NCBI GenBank assembly: GCA_020465985.1
Contig: JAANYP010002630.1
Span: 330,753 to 394,752, forward strand
Direction: 5' to 3'
Length of the DNA: 64,000 bases
DNA from: Centrapalus pauciflorus
Taxonomy: Eukaryota; Streptophyta; Magnoliopsida; Asterales; Asteraceae
Each line of letters begins with the position of its first letter. The stretch's first letter is position 1. Shown here piece after piece: positions 47,801 through 59,011 of this stretch. A program made the position numbers and the translations under genes. The notes below the pieces were generated by a model. It had not been told where the DNA came from. It did no database searches and saw only the letters and a list, made by a program, of their open reading frames with translations.

Positions 47801-50800
47801 TTTGCAACCCAAAGGTTTACAACCGGGTAGCAAAATCAGAAATCTCCCAAGTGTTGTTACCCATTATGGAATCCATTTCATCGTTGATGGCTTCCTTCCA
47901 AAATGCAACGTCTTGAGATTTCATAGCATCCTCATACGTTTTAGGATCATCTTTAATATGAAAGCAATATGCATATTGAAATTGAATTTCATCACGAGAC
48001 CCTTCAACCAAATAAAGTTGAAAATCCGAGCCAAAAGACTTGGGTTTTCGAACTCTATCACTTATACGAAGTTCCGGTGTCTCTTTAGTAGTTTCAACTA
48101 AAGATTCAACCTCCTTGGTACCACTTATACTAGCATTTGCAATTGACACCAAGTCCTTTGGTCTAACAATTGATGAGAATCTTGTCTCATCAAACATTGC
48201 ATCCCTTGATTCTATAACCGTATGAATCGAAATGACATGCTAAAGAGTAACCACTATGTATAAGCTCAAAAACTATTTAAGACATGCAACGGCAACAAAA
48301 ATCATTATATAATCAACCTTTTCTAACAATCACATGCTTATTTATTTCCGAGTCATAAGCTTGACTCTTTGTTCACTTCACGTAGGGATTGGAATCAAAT
48401 TAAGGACTTCAACTTCCTCACCAATAACGTCCGACTCAAGATACCTTTTTACACGATGGCCGTTCACTTTGAAAGTACTGTCATCACTCGGATTCGATAG
48501 CTCAAACGTGTCATACGGAAAGACAACATAAGGACCAGTCCAACGGGATTTTAACTTTCCAGGGAAAAGCCTTAAGCGTGAGTTAAAAACTAGGACTTTG
48601 TCACCTATCTTAATGTCGTCGTGATTCTTAAGACGCGCATCATGCCACCGTTTGGTTTTCTCTTTATATACACATGAATTCTCATAGGCGTGTAACCTCA
48701 ATTCTTCTAGCTCTTGCAATTGAATGTTTCTATGATTACCGGCTAAATTTAGATCAAGGTTACACATTTTGAGTGCCCAAAAGGCTTTATGCTCAATCTC
48801 AACTGGGAGATGGCAAGCCTTGCCATAAACCAAACGAAATGGGGTGGTGCCGATTGGGGTTTTGAAAGCCGTCCTAAAGGCTCACAACGCATCATCTAAT
48901 TTCTCGGCCCAATCATTTCTATTCACATTCACCGTTTCTCAAGAATTTGTTTTAGCCCACGGTTCGTATTTTCAACTTGTCCACTTGTTTGTGGATGATA
49001 TGGTGTGGGGTAATCTATGGGTTACCCCATACTTTTGTAAAGCCTTTTCAAGTTGATTATTGCAAAAAATGGGTACCTTTATCACTTATCAAAGCTCTAG
49101 GGGTACCAAACCGTGAAAACAACTTCTTGAGAAACCTCACAACAATGCGGGCATCATTAGTAGCCAAAGTTTGTGCTTTCGGCCGCTTTGAAACATAATC
49201 CACAGCCACAAGTATATACTTATTTCCATGTGAGGATGGGAATGGTCTCATAAAATCAATTCCCCATATATTAAAAACTTCACATACCTGAATAGGTTGT
49301 TGGGGCATTTCATTTCGAGAGGAAATGTTACCTGTCCGTTGGCAAGCATCACAAGCTCTTACCAATTCTTGAGCATCCTTGAAGATTGTAGGCCAAAAGG
49401 AGCCTGTATAGAAAACTTTCTTTGCAGTTAGATTTGCTCCATAATGTCGTCCCGTTGGTCCATTATGGCAATGCTCCAAGATGCTTTTTGCTTCTCTCCC
49501 GTACACACATCTCCTCCTCACCACTTGATCTGCACAAACTCTAAACAAATAGGGATCGTCCCAAAGGTAAAATTTGATATCGGCAAAGAATTTCTTCTTT
49601 TGCTGATATGTCATACCCTTTAAAAGGACTCCTCCAGATAGTTAGCAATATCGGCAAACCAAGGAATTTCGTCAACTACCTGTACCTTCATGAGATGCTC
49701 ATATCCCGAAAATTATCATTAATGGTTGATTCAATCAATTCTTCCATTTCCGGATTCTCCAATCGTGATAAGTGATCAGCAGCTAGATTTTTAGCACCTT
49801 TCTTATCTTTGATTTCAATATCAAATTCCTGCAAAAGAAGGATCTATCTTATCAACCTTGGTTTTGCATCTTGTTTAGCAAAAAAAATATTTAAGCGCAG
49901 AATGATCCGTGTAAACTATGGTTTTAGACAAAACCAAATATGCACGGAATTTATCAAAAGCAAAAACTACAGCTAGAAGCTTCTTTTCCGTTGTTATGTA
50001 ATTCTCTTGAGCATCGGTAAGTGTCTTGCTAGCGTAGTAAATGGGTTGAAAGTGTTTATCCCTCCTTTGGCCTAAAACCGCTCCAACTGCGAAATCACTG
50101 GCATCACACATTAGTTCAAACGGTAAAGTCCAATCAGGTGCAACCATGATAGGGGCATTGGTCAATTTTTCTTTCAAAATATTAAAGGCATTCAAACATT
50201 CATCTAAAAAATTGAAAGGAACATCTTTTTCTAGGAGTTGAGTCATAGGCCTTGCAATCTTTGAAAAATCTTTTATGAACCTTCTATAAAACCCCGCATG
50301 GCCTAAGAAACTCCTAACTGATTAACGATATGTATATTCATTCTAAGTAACATCATCCAATGTTTAGGGTTTTTAACCCCAAATGATTACAAGAAAACAC
50401 TACTCCATATTTTGGAGCAAAACCATCAAGAACACAATGAAAATCACAAGTTTACACATATTCAAAAGATTTAGAGATGAGTAAACTCTCCAAATGATGA
50501 TCCTTGGTGTAAGAATGTTGTTCCCTCTTGATGAAGCCTTTGAAATCAGCCAAAATCCTCCTTTTCTCTTCAAAAACGAGCAGAGAATATATGCCAAAAG
50601 TGTGAAAGTTCGTCCCTCTTTTTTTATTTTTTGCTGAAATGAAGAAGAAAAGTTTATATATCTAATGCTGACTCGGCGAGTCACCGTCGATTGCGTGTCA
50701 AGTGACCATTGGACCGCCAGTAACTACCCGCACGTACAATCAACAGTCGACTCGCCGAGTCGAGCCATATGACTCGACGAGTCAAAACTTTCTGAAATCT

Positions 50801-53800
50801 GAAATTGCTGAAAGTAATAGCGACTCGGCGAGTCGACAGCTGCAAGTGATCAAATCTTGCTCTTTTCATCAATTAAGGCTGAAATCAAATCAAAATTTGT
50901 AAATAACCAAAAATGACATTAGGGAACAATGAAATAGCTAAAATGGAGGGAAAATATCGTCATAAAGTATATGTAAATTTGGCGATATCGGTATGCAACT
51001 TTGCTTAATCTTGAGAACTTAAAATATCATGTGACTTTCAAGTTGTGTTCTTCTCTATCCACTTTTTGTATTGTCTTTTGGTTCTTTGTATTCACTCTAA
51101 CCTTTTGTTTTGTGACATTTAGGGTCAGAAGTTATCTGAAGTGAAGGATCTTTATCTGGTCGAGGTCACATCGCTAAACAAAATTTAGTAATTTTGATTG
51201 AATTAGGTAGTCATATATCTACTCATTGCTGGCACATGGTTGTAAGGTCTGTTTTTCCTGGTTGGTGCAGATAGGAGTGTACTGCTCGTTTAACCAACTT
51301 CTAGAAAATGGATTTTATCATGCTGATCCGCACCCTGGAAACCTTCTTCGTACATATGATGGAAAACTAGCATATTTAGGTGATGCATGATTAATTGTTT
51401 ACATTAAATAGGTCAAAATATTTGTTATATCCTTATTCAGAGTCTGTTTTAGATTAATATCAATATTTCTGGCACTTTGATTATCTTCTAGGTCATTGTT
51501 CACTAGTCTGAATACAAGAAACTCAACAAAAGGGTTATGATAAAACAACGGGCTTAAAAACCAGTCGCTAAAATTGGTTGTATATAGACTTTAAATGTGT
51601 TTGATCAATATCCATTTAATGAAATACTCTATTTATTTAAAGTATTGGAGAAATAGTAGTTTGAAGTCTAAACACTGTTGGCGGCTAATAGAAGATAGAT
51701 TGGAAGAATAAGAACACAAAAATATATCTCTGAAATACTTTCTTATTCAACATTCTTACAAAACATAGTATGTTATTCAAATTGAATAGGTACTAGTGAA
51801 GGGTTATAACCCTTCACATACGGCAGATCGTTGGTGGTGTAACTGCCATACACAAATCTTACTAACCTAACCTTAAACTATCACAGAAACAACACATAAC
51901 TCCTAAGTGTAATATTGGTGACAACTAACACCATAAACTATCTATTAATTACTAACAAGACATAAAGTTTAGACTTACTTTCAACAAACACCATGCCTTC
52001 TTAGTACACCTTCTATCAATCATGTTTTCATAGCAATGTACTCTATTTTTGACCGTTCATAAATATGTAATCTACAAAAAATTATGTTTTATAGCAATGT
52101 GTGAGTGTGACCTAAAACTTGTAAAGGATGTTATAGATGGTAAAAATGTGAAAGTAGATTGTTTTAATCTAAAAGTACGCATCTATAAACTGTTAAAAGG
52201 TCAAAATATGTTGCTATAAGCCCTATAAATGGTAAAATTGTAAGTTGCGATGAACGGTAGATAGATAAAGAATGTAACGGTGAAAATGTGAAAGTAGCTA
52301 AATTGCTATTTCATGCATCTAACCTCAAAATTAATTAAGAAGAATATAATTCACTTTTATTGTTCTTCAGATGCTATTCACCAAATGAAGGTCTCTGTGA
52401 ATTGCATCCTTGAAAACTGTACATGTTGAAGAAACTTTGATGACTGGCTATGCATTCTTGATTTATTATTGAAGAAAATTTATGTTTTTATGTCATATAT
52501 CCGGCTGAATGGCTCTTGTGAAAATAACCATCAGTGTTCCAACTCAGATTTTGGCATGATGGGTGAATTCAAGCAAGAACTTCGTGATGGTTTTATTGAA
52601 GCATGTCTTCATCTTGTAAATCGTGATTATGATGCATTGGCTAAAGACTTCGTTACACTTGGGTACTTCAGTTGTATTAACGTTTAGCATCAAATAAAAC
52701 CTTTTCAAGTCATAATTTGAAGTATTGGTGATTTTCATGAACTGTCCAGGCTGCTTCCTGCAACTGCTGATAAGGATGCAGTCACAAAGGCATTAACAGG
52801 TTTAGTTATTTTGCGTGTCTACATAAGTATAATGTTTTACTTTTCATACAATAAACAAACAAATTTTCTGTTTTATGGGAAGCAGTGTACCATGCCCAAT
52901 GAAATATAATATGATTTTAAGTGTGAATTATTTTTCAAATGTCTAAGCTATCCTACAATAATGACACAACTGTCAACTTCTTTTATGATGACAATGGCCC
53001 AAGTAGATGAAATTCCAAAATGAAACTTTTTGCAGTTACCATATTTTATTTGTCTTACTAAATTTGGCATTTTTCTGGGTAGGGGTTTTTCAGGGCGCTG
53101 TTTCCAGAGGAGTTCGAAACATCAGCTTTGGAGATCTTTCGGGAAATTTAGGAACAACCATGTAAGATGCTATCCAGTATCTTATCTATGCCAAGAAATG
53201 TTGTCACTGTTTATTTACACAGTTTTTATGCTGCAGGTATAAGTTCAAATTTCAGATCCCATCATATTTTTCCCTCGTTATTAGGAGGTATTTGACTACT
53301 CTTGAACTGGTCTTTGTGAGTGTAATATGTACATGCGTTTGAGATACTTGACGCTGTTACTGCTACTTTTCATTATTCGTTATTCATTTATTTTCCTGAA
53401 CCCGCTTAAAACTTGTTTTGTCGATGTGCCAGCCTTGCTGTTCTAGAAGGTATTGCGATCAACAATGACCCGAATTATAAAGTTTTAGGTGGTACATATC
53501 CGTGGATTGCCAGGAAAGTCCTAACTGACAGTTCACCGCAACTCAGGTCTTCTTTACAAGCTCTTCTTTACGAGGTACTTTGTGAAGCATCCTGAATATA
53601 CACCTGGCTGAGATTTGTTTCATATCATAGTTTTCCAACTAAAAAACACACATCTTCCTGATGGGTGATTCGCTTTTAATACGTTTGATATCATCAGGAT
53701 GGGGTGTTCAGGATTGACCGTTTGGAGTCTCTGCTATCAGAGGTACGATATGTGAATATTTTGCCAATTACTTTCTATTTTGAATGGATGTAACGGCAAC

Positions 53801-56800
53801 TGTAGTAGGTCAAATTAAACAAAAAGTTATCAGTTTATTTATTTTCTTTTTAATACATGTATGTTGAAGGAGGTTGAGGTTGTAAATTCACTTTGAATTA
53901 TACATCTATTAAATAGTAAGAATATGGGATCCTTGGTTTTGTAGATCCCTTCAAGGTTGTCAAGATGGAGATTTTACTTTTTGCAAGATCGAGATAGGGA
54001 TCCTAAGATCCTATTAAAATAACATTTTCTTTTTTATATGTGTTATAATTTACATCAAAGAGCCTCCGGGTGTGTAGCCCAGTTGGAAAGGGCACTCGTA
54101 AATTTGACCCTACCTAACAAAGGTAAGAGGTTCGAGGTGGAAGCGTGGCAAAGTTGCTCCCTTGAAGCCATTGGACTCCCCAGTGTTGTCTTACTGCCGG
54201 GTCAGCTCGATTTACCTCTCACGTGATGGGCCTGGGGCGGTTGGGGTTGCTGATACATCAACCTTTTGACCCTACCTAATTTACATCAAAGAAAAAGTAA
54301 TTACATCATTAAATATATTTATATTTTAGAGTATTGAACTCTAGTATTACATGAAAATTGTTGTTATGCACAAAAGTATTAACACTATGTTTACCTTTTT
54401 TATTTAACAAAGTTGACTCATTTATAATTTTTTCAATTTTTAATTTAAGTAAAAGTAAGATCGAATCAAGATTTTAAAATCCTAATGTTAGTTCTTAAGA
54501 TCCTGAATAATATCCTACCACGAGAGATCCTGCTAAGGATCGACATCGTTTTTGCCGACCATGATTGTGAAATCTTAAGATCAAGATCGAAATGTTAACA
54601 ACCATTGATCTCTCTGGACACTTTTTCTTCTATGAAATTTTATTGTTCTTCCTCTAAACTTACACTCCGATACTAAATACATGCATCATTCGTAGTCCCT
54701 TCGAGCCAGAACAGAGAGAGCTTTGGTTAAAGTAGAAGGCAACGATTCCAATGTGGTTATCAAGCAGATCCTGTCATTTACTTTGACCGAGAAGGTAATG
54801 TCACTACATTAAAAGGTTTTAATAGTTGGCGGGGGACCCAGAGCGTAGGTTACCCTTCTTCAGAATGAGGAAAAGTCGTATATTAATTTTGTTGAATTGA
54901 TTTCGGCAGGGTGCATTTGTGAGGGAAATACTTCTTCAAGAATTTGCCAAGGTATTGTATTTAAGGTTCATTGCTGCTATATATAACGTGTAATAAAAAG
55001 GATTATTGTCATTTTTAGGTAACCAACTAGGCAACTATCAAATATGTCATTTTAGTCCCATATAGTTGTTTTTTGCTTGTTTCTATCCATCAACTACTTA
55101 TATTTGTTCTACTATTGTGAAAGTTCCTTTTTTCATATTTTGTTTCTGCTTTCTTTTTGCATTCAAGTCCATTGTTATGAAACAACAATAATGAAAACTA
55201 AAACTAGAATTAGAACTAAATGTAACCGCAGCATGCGACATGAGACTAAAAATGAAGGAAAAAATTAATATAAATTTTACAACAATGGAACAAATAAAAT
55301 AGTTGACGCACAAAAAAACTATGATATATTAAAACGGACATTTTTTTATAGTTGGTTACCCAAAAGGAAAAAAATCACGAAAACCTGAAAATATGATAAA
55401 AGTAAAGTGAATGAGATCTCTTTATGGTATAAACATTATTAATAAAAGGGATAATTGCTTAAGAAACCCTCAAGTTGTCAGTTTTTTTGTGATTAAAACC
55501 CCAAACCATTTTTCGTTGCATAAAAAACCCCGAACTAACTAAAAAAAAGTAAATCAATGTTTTATCAATGGGTAATCGGTTGAAACCGGTTATTAATCCT
55601 ACGTGTAATACATTTTAATTGTTAAAACCGGTTGCAAAGTATTACACATCATTTAAACCCCCGTTGATAATTTTTATTTGTAATTTTTATACGGGATTAC
55701 ATCATCAACGGGGGTTTAATGATGTGTAATACTTGGCAACCGGCTTCAACAATTAAAATTTATTCCACGTAAGTTATTTACCAGTCCACGTAGGATTAAT
55801 AACCGGTTTCAACCGGTTATCCAATGATAAAACCTTGATTTACTGATTTTTAGTTGGTTCGGGGTTTTCTCAAGTTTTGGGTTTTTTACGCATGCTTCTG
55901 CTTTTACAAAGATATTGGTGTGTTTTACGTTTTAACCTTGTTAGGTGGTCTTTAAACTTTGGATGTGCATTTTCAATGTGATTACATGATTATTGTAATT
56001 TCAAGTCGCAGATAATGTGTTTTTAGTGTTGGGTAAACTATTATATGATTATGTGACATTATTTGGGAGTTGAATGATCTGTGTTGTTTTTATCTATCTT
56101 TTTCAAAAGTCAAAATATCTGCTTATTACTACGAATTCAAACCGCATAAGCATATCCAAACACTATTTTCTGCAAAAAAATGTTTTGCTAAAGTTGATTA
56201 TCTTGTTTTGATTATTAATTAGAAAGTAATCATTTCCAAAGCATCCAAACAACCTCAATAGAAAGGAGTTCATGAATCAAGTTGTTGCATGCTTATATCT
56301 GCTTTCTTATTGCTATAAATATACATGCATAATCGAGTTCAACTAATCGTCTAATTGCTTCGATAAAATAAGTAAGATAAAGTTCGTTGACTCGTTCGAG
56401 TTGTCCTTGTCATGCATGGTAGCATTCATCTTCTAGTCATATTAGATCATTTTCCACTTCTTTTATTTGCATAATGTCTTCTTTATTTAGAACATGAAAA
56501 TATGTAATCACTGTTTATAAAAAATCAATAGGGTTTGGATGCACTTGGGCTGGCAACCATGGAATCTATGACATCTGCAGCAACTGCAAACCTACCATTT
56601 GCCCCTTCCTCTCCATCATCATTATCAGACCAAGATATGATCAACTTGAGAAACTTGCTTCGTCTACTTCAGTTATTATCAGGGTCTACCGAGACGGTAA
56701 GATTCTAAAGCCTTTGCATGCATACACACACATGTAGAGAAATGGCACACGAAAGTAAACATACAAACTAAAAACATAGAAATTATGAAGACATGTATAC

Positions 56801-58731
56801 ATGGTTCGGTCCTAGAATGACCTTTGTCCACAGCCGCATTGGTTAGTCACATGTATTTATTTCGGGTCAAGGTTTACAATTACACAGGGACAATTTATGG
56901 GCACAACTGAAACAGACGTGGAACGGAATTCGAAGGAATTGGTTTTTTAAATTAGCATGTTTGCACCTTTTGATAACAAAGATGAAAAGTTAAATATTAA
57001 TATATTTACCATTATGTGGCGTTTGGTTCGTGTGATGAAATTTGATGGAATTGGATTTTTTATTAAGCTTGTTTAGAAATGCTGATAACTAATGTAAATG
57101 GTTAGATTTCATGTATTTTTCATCAAATTTCTTTGTTTATAGGAATATGACATTCCTTTCAATCCATTGATGAAATAGATTCCGACCTATACATGAATTA
57201 GATTCCAACCTACATCTTTAACCGATACTAAAAACCATCTTCTACTTTCATCTTCAACCATTTAATGACTAAAATTTAAATTCCAATTCCTTCGAATTGC
57301 ATTCCGTGAACCAAACGCCACATTAAATTATTTTTTATAGGAATTTGACATTCCTACTAACTCATACATGAAATAAATTTCAACCCTTAAATGAATTAGA
57401 TTCCAGCCTACATTCTTAACCATTACTAAAAACTATCTTTTAGTCCTTATCACCATGCACACTTATAACTAAAATTTAAATTCTGATTCCTTTGAATTCC
57501 ATTCCATGAACCAAACTCCCCCTTAAAGGCTTGGGTCTATATGATGGAATTTTCTTGTGACCCCCACCGAGGCGCTGTGTCCTCGAACTCCCCACTTCCT
57601 AGCAACGGATATTTCCTCCAGCAAATACATTTTTTCCGACACAGCATAGTTCACACAATTGATTGAGCAGTAATTTAGGAACATAAAGCACAATAAAAGA
57701 TTTTAAACCCTATTGTTAAGAAGTAAATTACTCTGTAAATAAGATTTCTGAGTTGACTCATGAATAATTCAATAATGTTCCTATGTTATAGGGTGTTGAA
57801 GAATCAAGTCCATACACCAACAAAAGAACAAACTCTATGGAGGTATTGTTGGCTCTCAACGAGTTAACATCTTTTCAAGAAATACTGCCGTTGCTTAATG
57901 TTATTCCCGAGGTAAAAATGATCATTTCGAATCATCATAATAGAGGAATATTATAATCGCATAAACGATATATTCTCTTTACATTTCTGGAAAATAGGGG
58001 TGAACAAACAAAACCCTGCATGTTTGGTTTTTGGTTTTAGAAAAACCGAATTTGTTTGGTTTTACCCAAAAAGCCAAACCGCTAAAAACCGAACTACACT
58101 GAAGTTTATATATTTTTTCTTTTTCTTAAATCAATAATGTTCGATTTTAAACTTTGAACAAGTGATTGAATTTTTGAAGGATATTGATATTTTCTAACCA
58201 TTTTGAAGTTTCTTAGTTGAACAATGTCTAAATTGAATAAACAATGATTAATACGATGTTTAAGCTTGTATGATTATCGAAATATTCGGAATTTGAGTTA
58301 AATATTAATACATTAATCGTTTAGTATAATTGATTAAATGTTAATTTAAAAAAAAAAAATACTAATTTAAGGTTTTAAGAGGTAAAAACTAAAAAGGAAA
58401 AACAGGAAAAATCATATAAGAAACCGTAAAAAACTGCACCCATACTGTTTTTAGGTTTTAAAAACCACGAGTTTCGGTCATCAAAATACATCATGCTCAC
58501 CCCTACTGGAAAATATGTGATTCTTTTATGATTCTGAAAGTACATAACTATTATGTGACATTATCCCTTTTGTAATTTAACGTTTACATAAAAATGAGAC
58601 TAATGTAAGAATGAAAACTTTGACAGCTTCCTCCAGATTTGCAACAACAATTTATTCGACTTCCAGTTGATCTTGTTGGTAAGTTGGTTTCTCGAGTTGC
58701 TGCGAGGACAATACAAAGGGTGTTGCTATAA
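38828..58731 (+). CDS. ABC1/ADCK-like atypical kinase, probably plastid (ABC1K5/6-like)
   Basis: Exons: 38828-39187, 39300-39344, 41535-41573, 42509-42679, 42776-42928, 43095-43130, 43848-43891, 44198-44288, 51123-51164, 51271-51379, 52548-52662, 52750-52799, 53083-53161, 53237-53287, 53433-53574, 53698-53742, 54696-54794, 54910-54951, 56532-56696, 57792-57911, 58627-58731. All have GT-AG borders and join in frame to about 700 residues. Residues 1-40 are rich in P, S and R, like a plastid transit peptide. Kinase marks are GPAYIKIAQ (134-142, the KxGQ motif with alanine for glycine), AAAS (199-202), the VAVK lysine (221), HADPHPGN (344-351) and DFG (364-366). Plastid ABC1K proteins associate with plastoglobules and thylakoids and affect prenylquinone metabolism and stress responses; the role here is inferred from the family. 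Intron 8 is 6.8 kb because of transposons. Confidence 0.93.
39425..39905. repeat. Fold-back repeat in intron 2 of the kinase gene
   Basis: The left part (TATAGCAACCTACTTTTA, TATAGCAATCTAC) is mirrored by the right part (AAAGTAGGTTGCTATAG, AAAGTAGATTGCTTAA). Related GTTGCTATAAG and AAAGTAGATTG words recur at about 52080-52300 in intron 10, so a family member is probably there too. The remainder of intron 2 (39906-41534) is AT-rich with nothing else seen. Confidence 0.6.
42138..42220 (-). mobile_element. tRNA-derived SINE fragment in intron 3, reversed
   Basis: On the minus strand a box A-like CAGCCCAATTGGTTGTG (42196-42212) precedes a box B-like AAGGGTTCAAGCCCC (42147-42161). It does not fold as a full tRNA. 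Confidence 0.6.
44400..45357 (+). repeat. Helitron-like tail with tandem units in intron 8
   Basis: A unit marked by TTTTGTTTTCCTGTGATAAC and AAAATTTGAATATATTATTA is repeated at about 44498, 44918 and, diverged, 44685 and 45080. The block ends with a GC-rich imperfect hairpin (CCCGCTACAACGCGCGG, 45328-45344), then CTAG (45354-45357) and T, the Helitron 3' pattern. The 5' end was not found. Confidence 0.65.
45593..45765. repeat. Minisatellite GCCAAAGGTTGTAA
   Basis: About six copies of a 26-28 bp unit (CACCATAAAGCCAAAGGTTG core) lie head to tail within the antisense copia LTR. Open frames over it on both strands are made by the repeat. Confidence 0.9.
46502..48197 (-). pseudogene. Copia RT and RNase H of the intron 8 fragment
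   Basis: The minus-strand frame 46502-47833 (443 codons) carries CKWIFKKKMKVDG, YKGL-type FYGLKQAPKQWHQ, intact LYVDDMLIFG, SRVIGCLMYAMTSTRPDI and the RNase H block EAEFVALAAAGKEAEWL. The preceding frame 47817-48197 holds the integrase-RT linker (RISDRVRKPKSFGS, NTWEI); a frameshift near 47820 separates the two. The clade is different from the copia upstream of the gene. Confidence 0.9.
48378..50246 (-). pseudogene. Athila-like RT/RNase H and integrase remains
   Basis: Three minus-strand pieces in order are recognised: RNase H (FELMCDASDFAVGAVLGQRR, IVYTDHSALKYF), integrase with finger and core (HCHNGPTGRHYGANLTAKK, CDACQRTGNIS, WGIDFMRPFPSS) and the integrase tail (48378-48833). Stops and shifts near 48840-49056 and 49620-49870 separate them. 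Confidence 0.88.
50670..50834. repeat. GACTCGSCGAGTC palindrome cluster
   Basis: Four words, GACTCGGCGAGTC (50670), GACTCGCCGAGTC (about 50749), GACTCGACGAGTC (50771) and GACTCGGCGAGTC (50822), lie in the LTR part of the antisense Athila-like fragment. They correspond to the words in the solo LTR at 31693-31962. Confidence 0.88.
51380..52547. other. Intron 10 of the kinase gene
   Basis: The intron is 1168 bp and AT-rich. It splits the DFG codon: the G is in exon 10 and AT in exon 11. A stretch at about 52040-52330 has words shared with the fold-back repeat of intron 2 (AAAGTAGATTG, GTTGCTATAAG). Nothing else is recognised. Confidence 0.6.
54062..54276 (+). mobile_element. tRNA-derived SINE in intron 16 with perfect target duplication
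   Basis: The 215 bp body has a box A-like TGTAGCCCAGTTGGAAAG and a box B-like AGAGGTTCGAGGT near its 5' end. It is flanked by an exact 16 bp duplication, TAATTTACATCAAAGA (54046-54061 and 54277-54292). The words TTTGACCCTACCTAA occur near both the start and the end. The exact duplication implies a recent insertion by LINE machinery. Confidence 0.85.
55517..55894. mobile_element. Fold-back element in intron 18
   Basis: Arms of about 170-190 bp (GCATAAAAAACCCCGAACTA from 55518; mirrored to GTTTTTTACGCATGC at 55895) surround a short centre near 55685. The arms contain GGTTGAAACCGGTTATTAAT. No coding sequence or clear target duplication is seen. Confidence 0.75.
57015..57322. mobile_element. Harbinger-type MITE in intron 19
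   Basis: The ends TGTGGCGTTTGGTTCGTG and, reversed, TGTGGCGTTTGGTTCACG, with TTA on both sides (57012-57014, 57323-57325), define a 308 bp element. A partial second copy of its right half follows at about 57326-57527, ending CCAAACTCCCCCTTA, so two related insertions stand in tandem. Confidence 0.82.
57995..58505. mobile_element. hAT-type non-autonomous element in intron 20
   Basis: The ends TAGGGGTGAACA and TGCTCACCCCTA are mates, and the 8 bp duplication CTGGAAAA is exact (57987-57994, 58506-58513). The 511 bp interior is AT-rich and non-coding. Confidence 0.88.
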
Positions 58732-59011
58732 AATGTAAAATCCGCCCCGGATCTCTCTTGATCTACATGAAGGCAAGCAATAGGTCATATATACTAAACC
58801 CTGATATATATATCTTATATGTATATCGTTTTGATTTGAATATTTTTCACTATTTTTGTGTATAGATTTGTTACCGTCTTACTAATTATAGCATTTCACG
58901 ACTCAATTAAATTCACGTGCGTATTCAAACACTATTTTCATAACCCGCGTTCACGATTAGTTTTCTAATTCAAATCATATGTTGTGTTGTGACATTCAAC
59001 ATAATAGTAAA
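58732..59011 (+). other. 3' flank of the kinase gene
   Basis: This stretch is expected to hold the 3' UTR. It is AT-rich, with no clear single polyadenylation signal by eye and no other feature. Confidence 0.5.

Larger units (their letters stand above)
45379..48240 (-). mobile_element. Truncated antisense copia fragment in intron 8
   Basis: Read on the minus strand, the end of an integrase-RT linker, RT, RNase H, a purine tract (CTAAAATGGGGGAGG at 45901-45915) and one LTR (45379-45898, about 520 bp) follow in order. The 5' half with gag, protease and integrase and the other LTR are missing; the sequence changes to Athila-like DNA at about 48240. The LTR contains a minisatellite. Confidence 0.85.
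48245..50990 (-). mobile_element. Truncated antisense Athila-like Ty3 fragment in intron 8
   Basis: On the minus strand an LTR-like end (GATATCGCCAAATTT, from about 50990 downward) is followed by RT/RNase H remains (49875-50246) and then the integrase (49057-49614 and 48378-48833). Gag and most of RT are missing. The integrase tail (MVYGKACHLPVEIEHKAFWA) is typical of the Athila group, which lacks a chromodomain. The left border joins the copia fragment directly. Confidence 0.85.

Noticed and set aside
52360..52470. Possible extra exon between exons 10 and 11 of the kinase gene
   Set aside because: An acceptor-like CTTCAG is present, but including it would break the DFG codon that exons 10 and 11 form together exactly.
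54062..54140. Possible tRNA gene from box A and box B
   Set aside because: The box spacing and flanks do not allow a tRNA cloverleaf. The 16 bp duplication and the 215 bp body show that it is a SINE.
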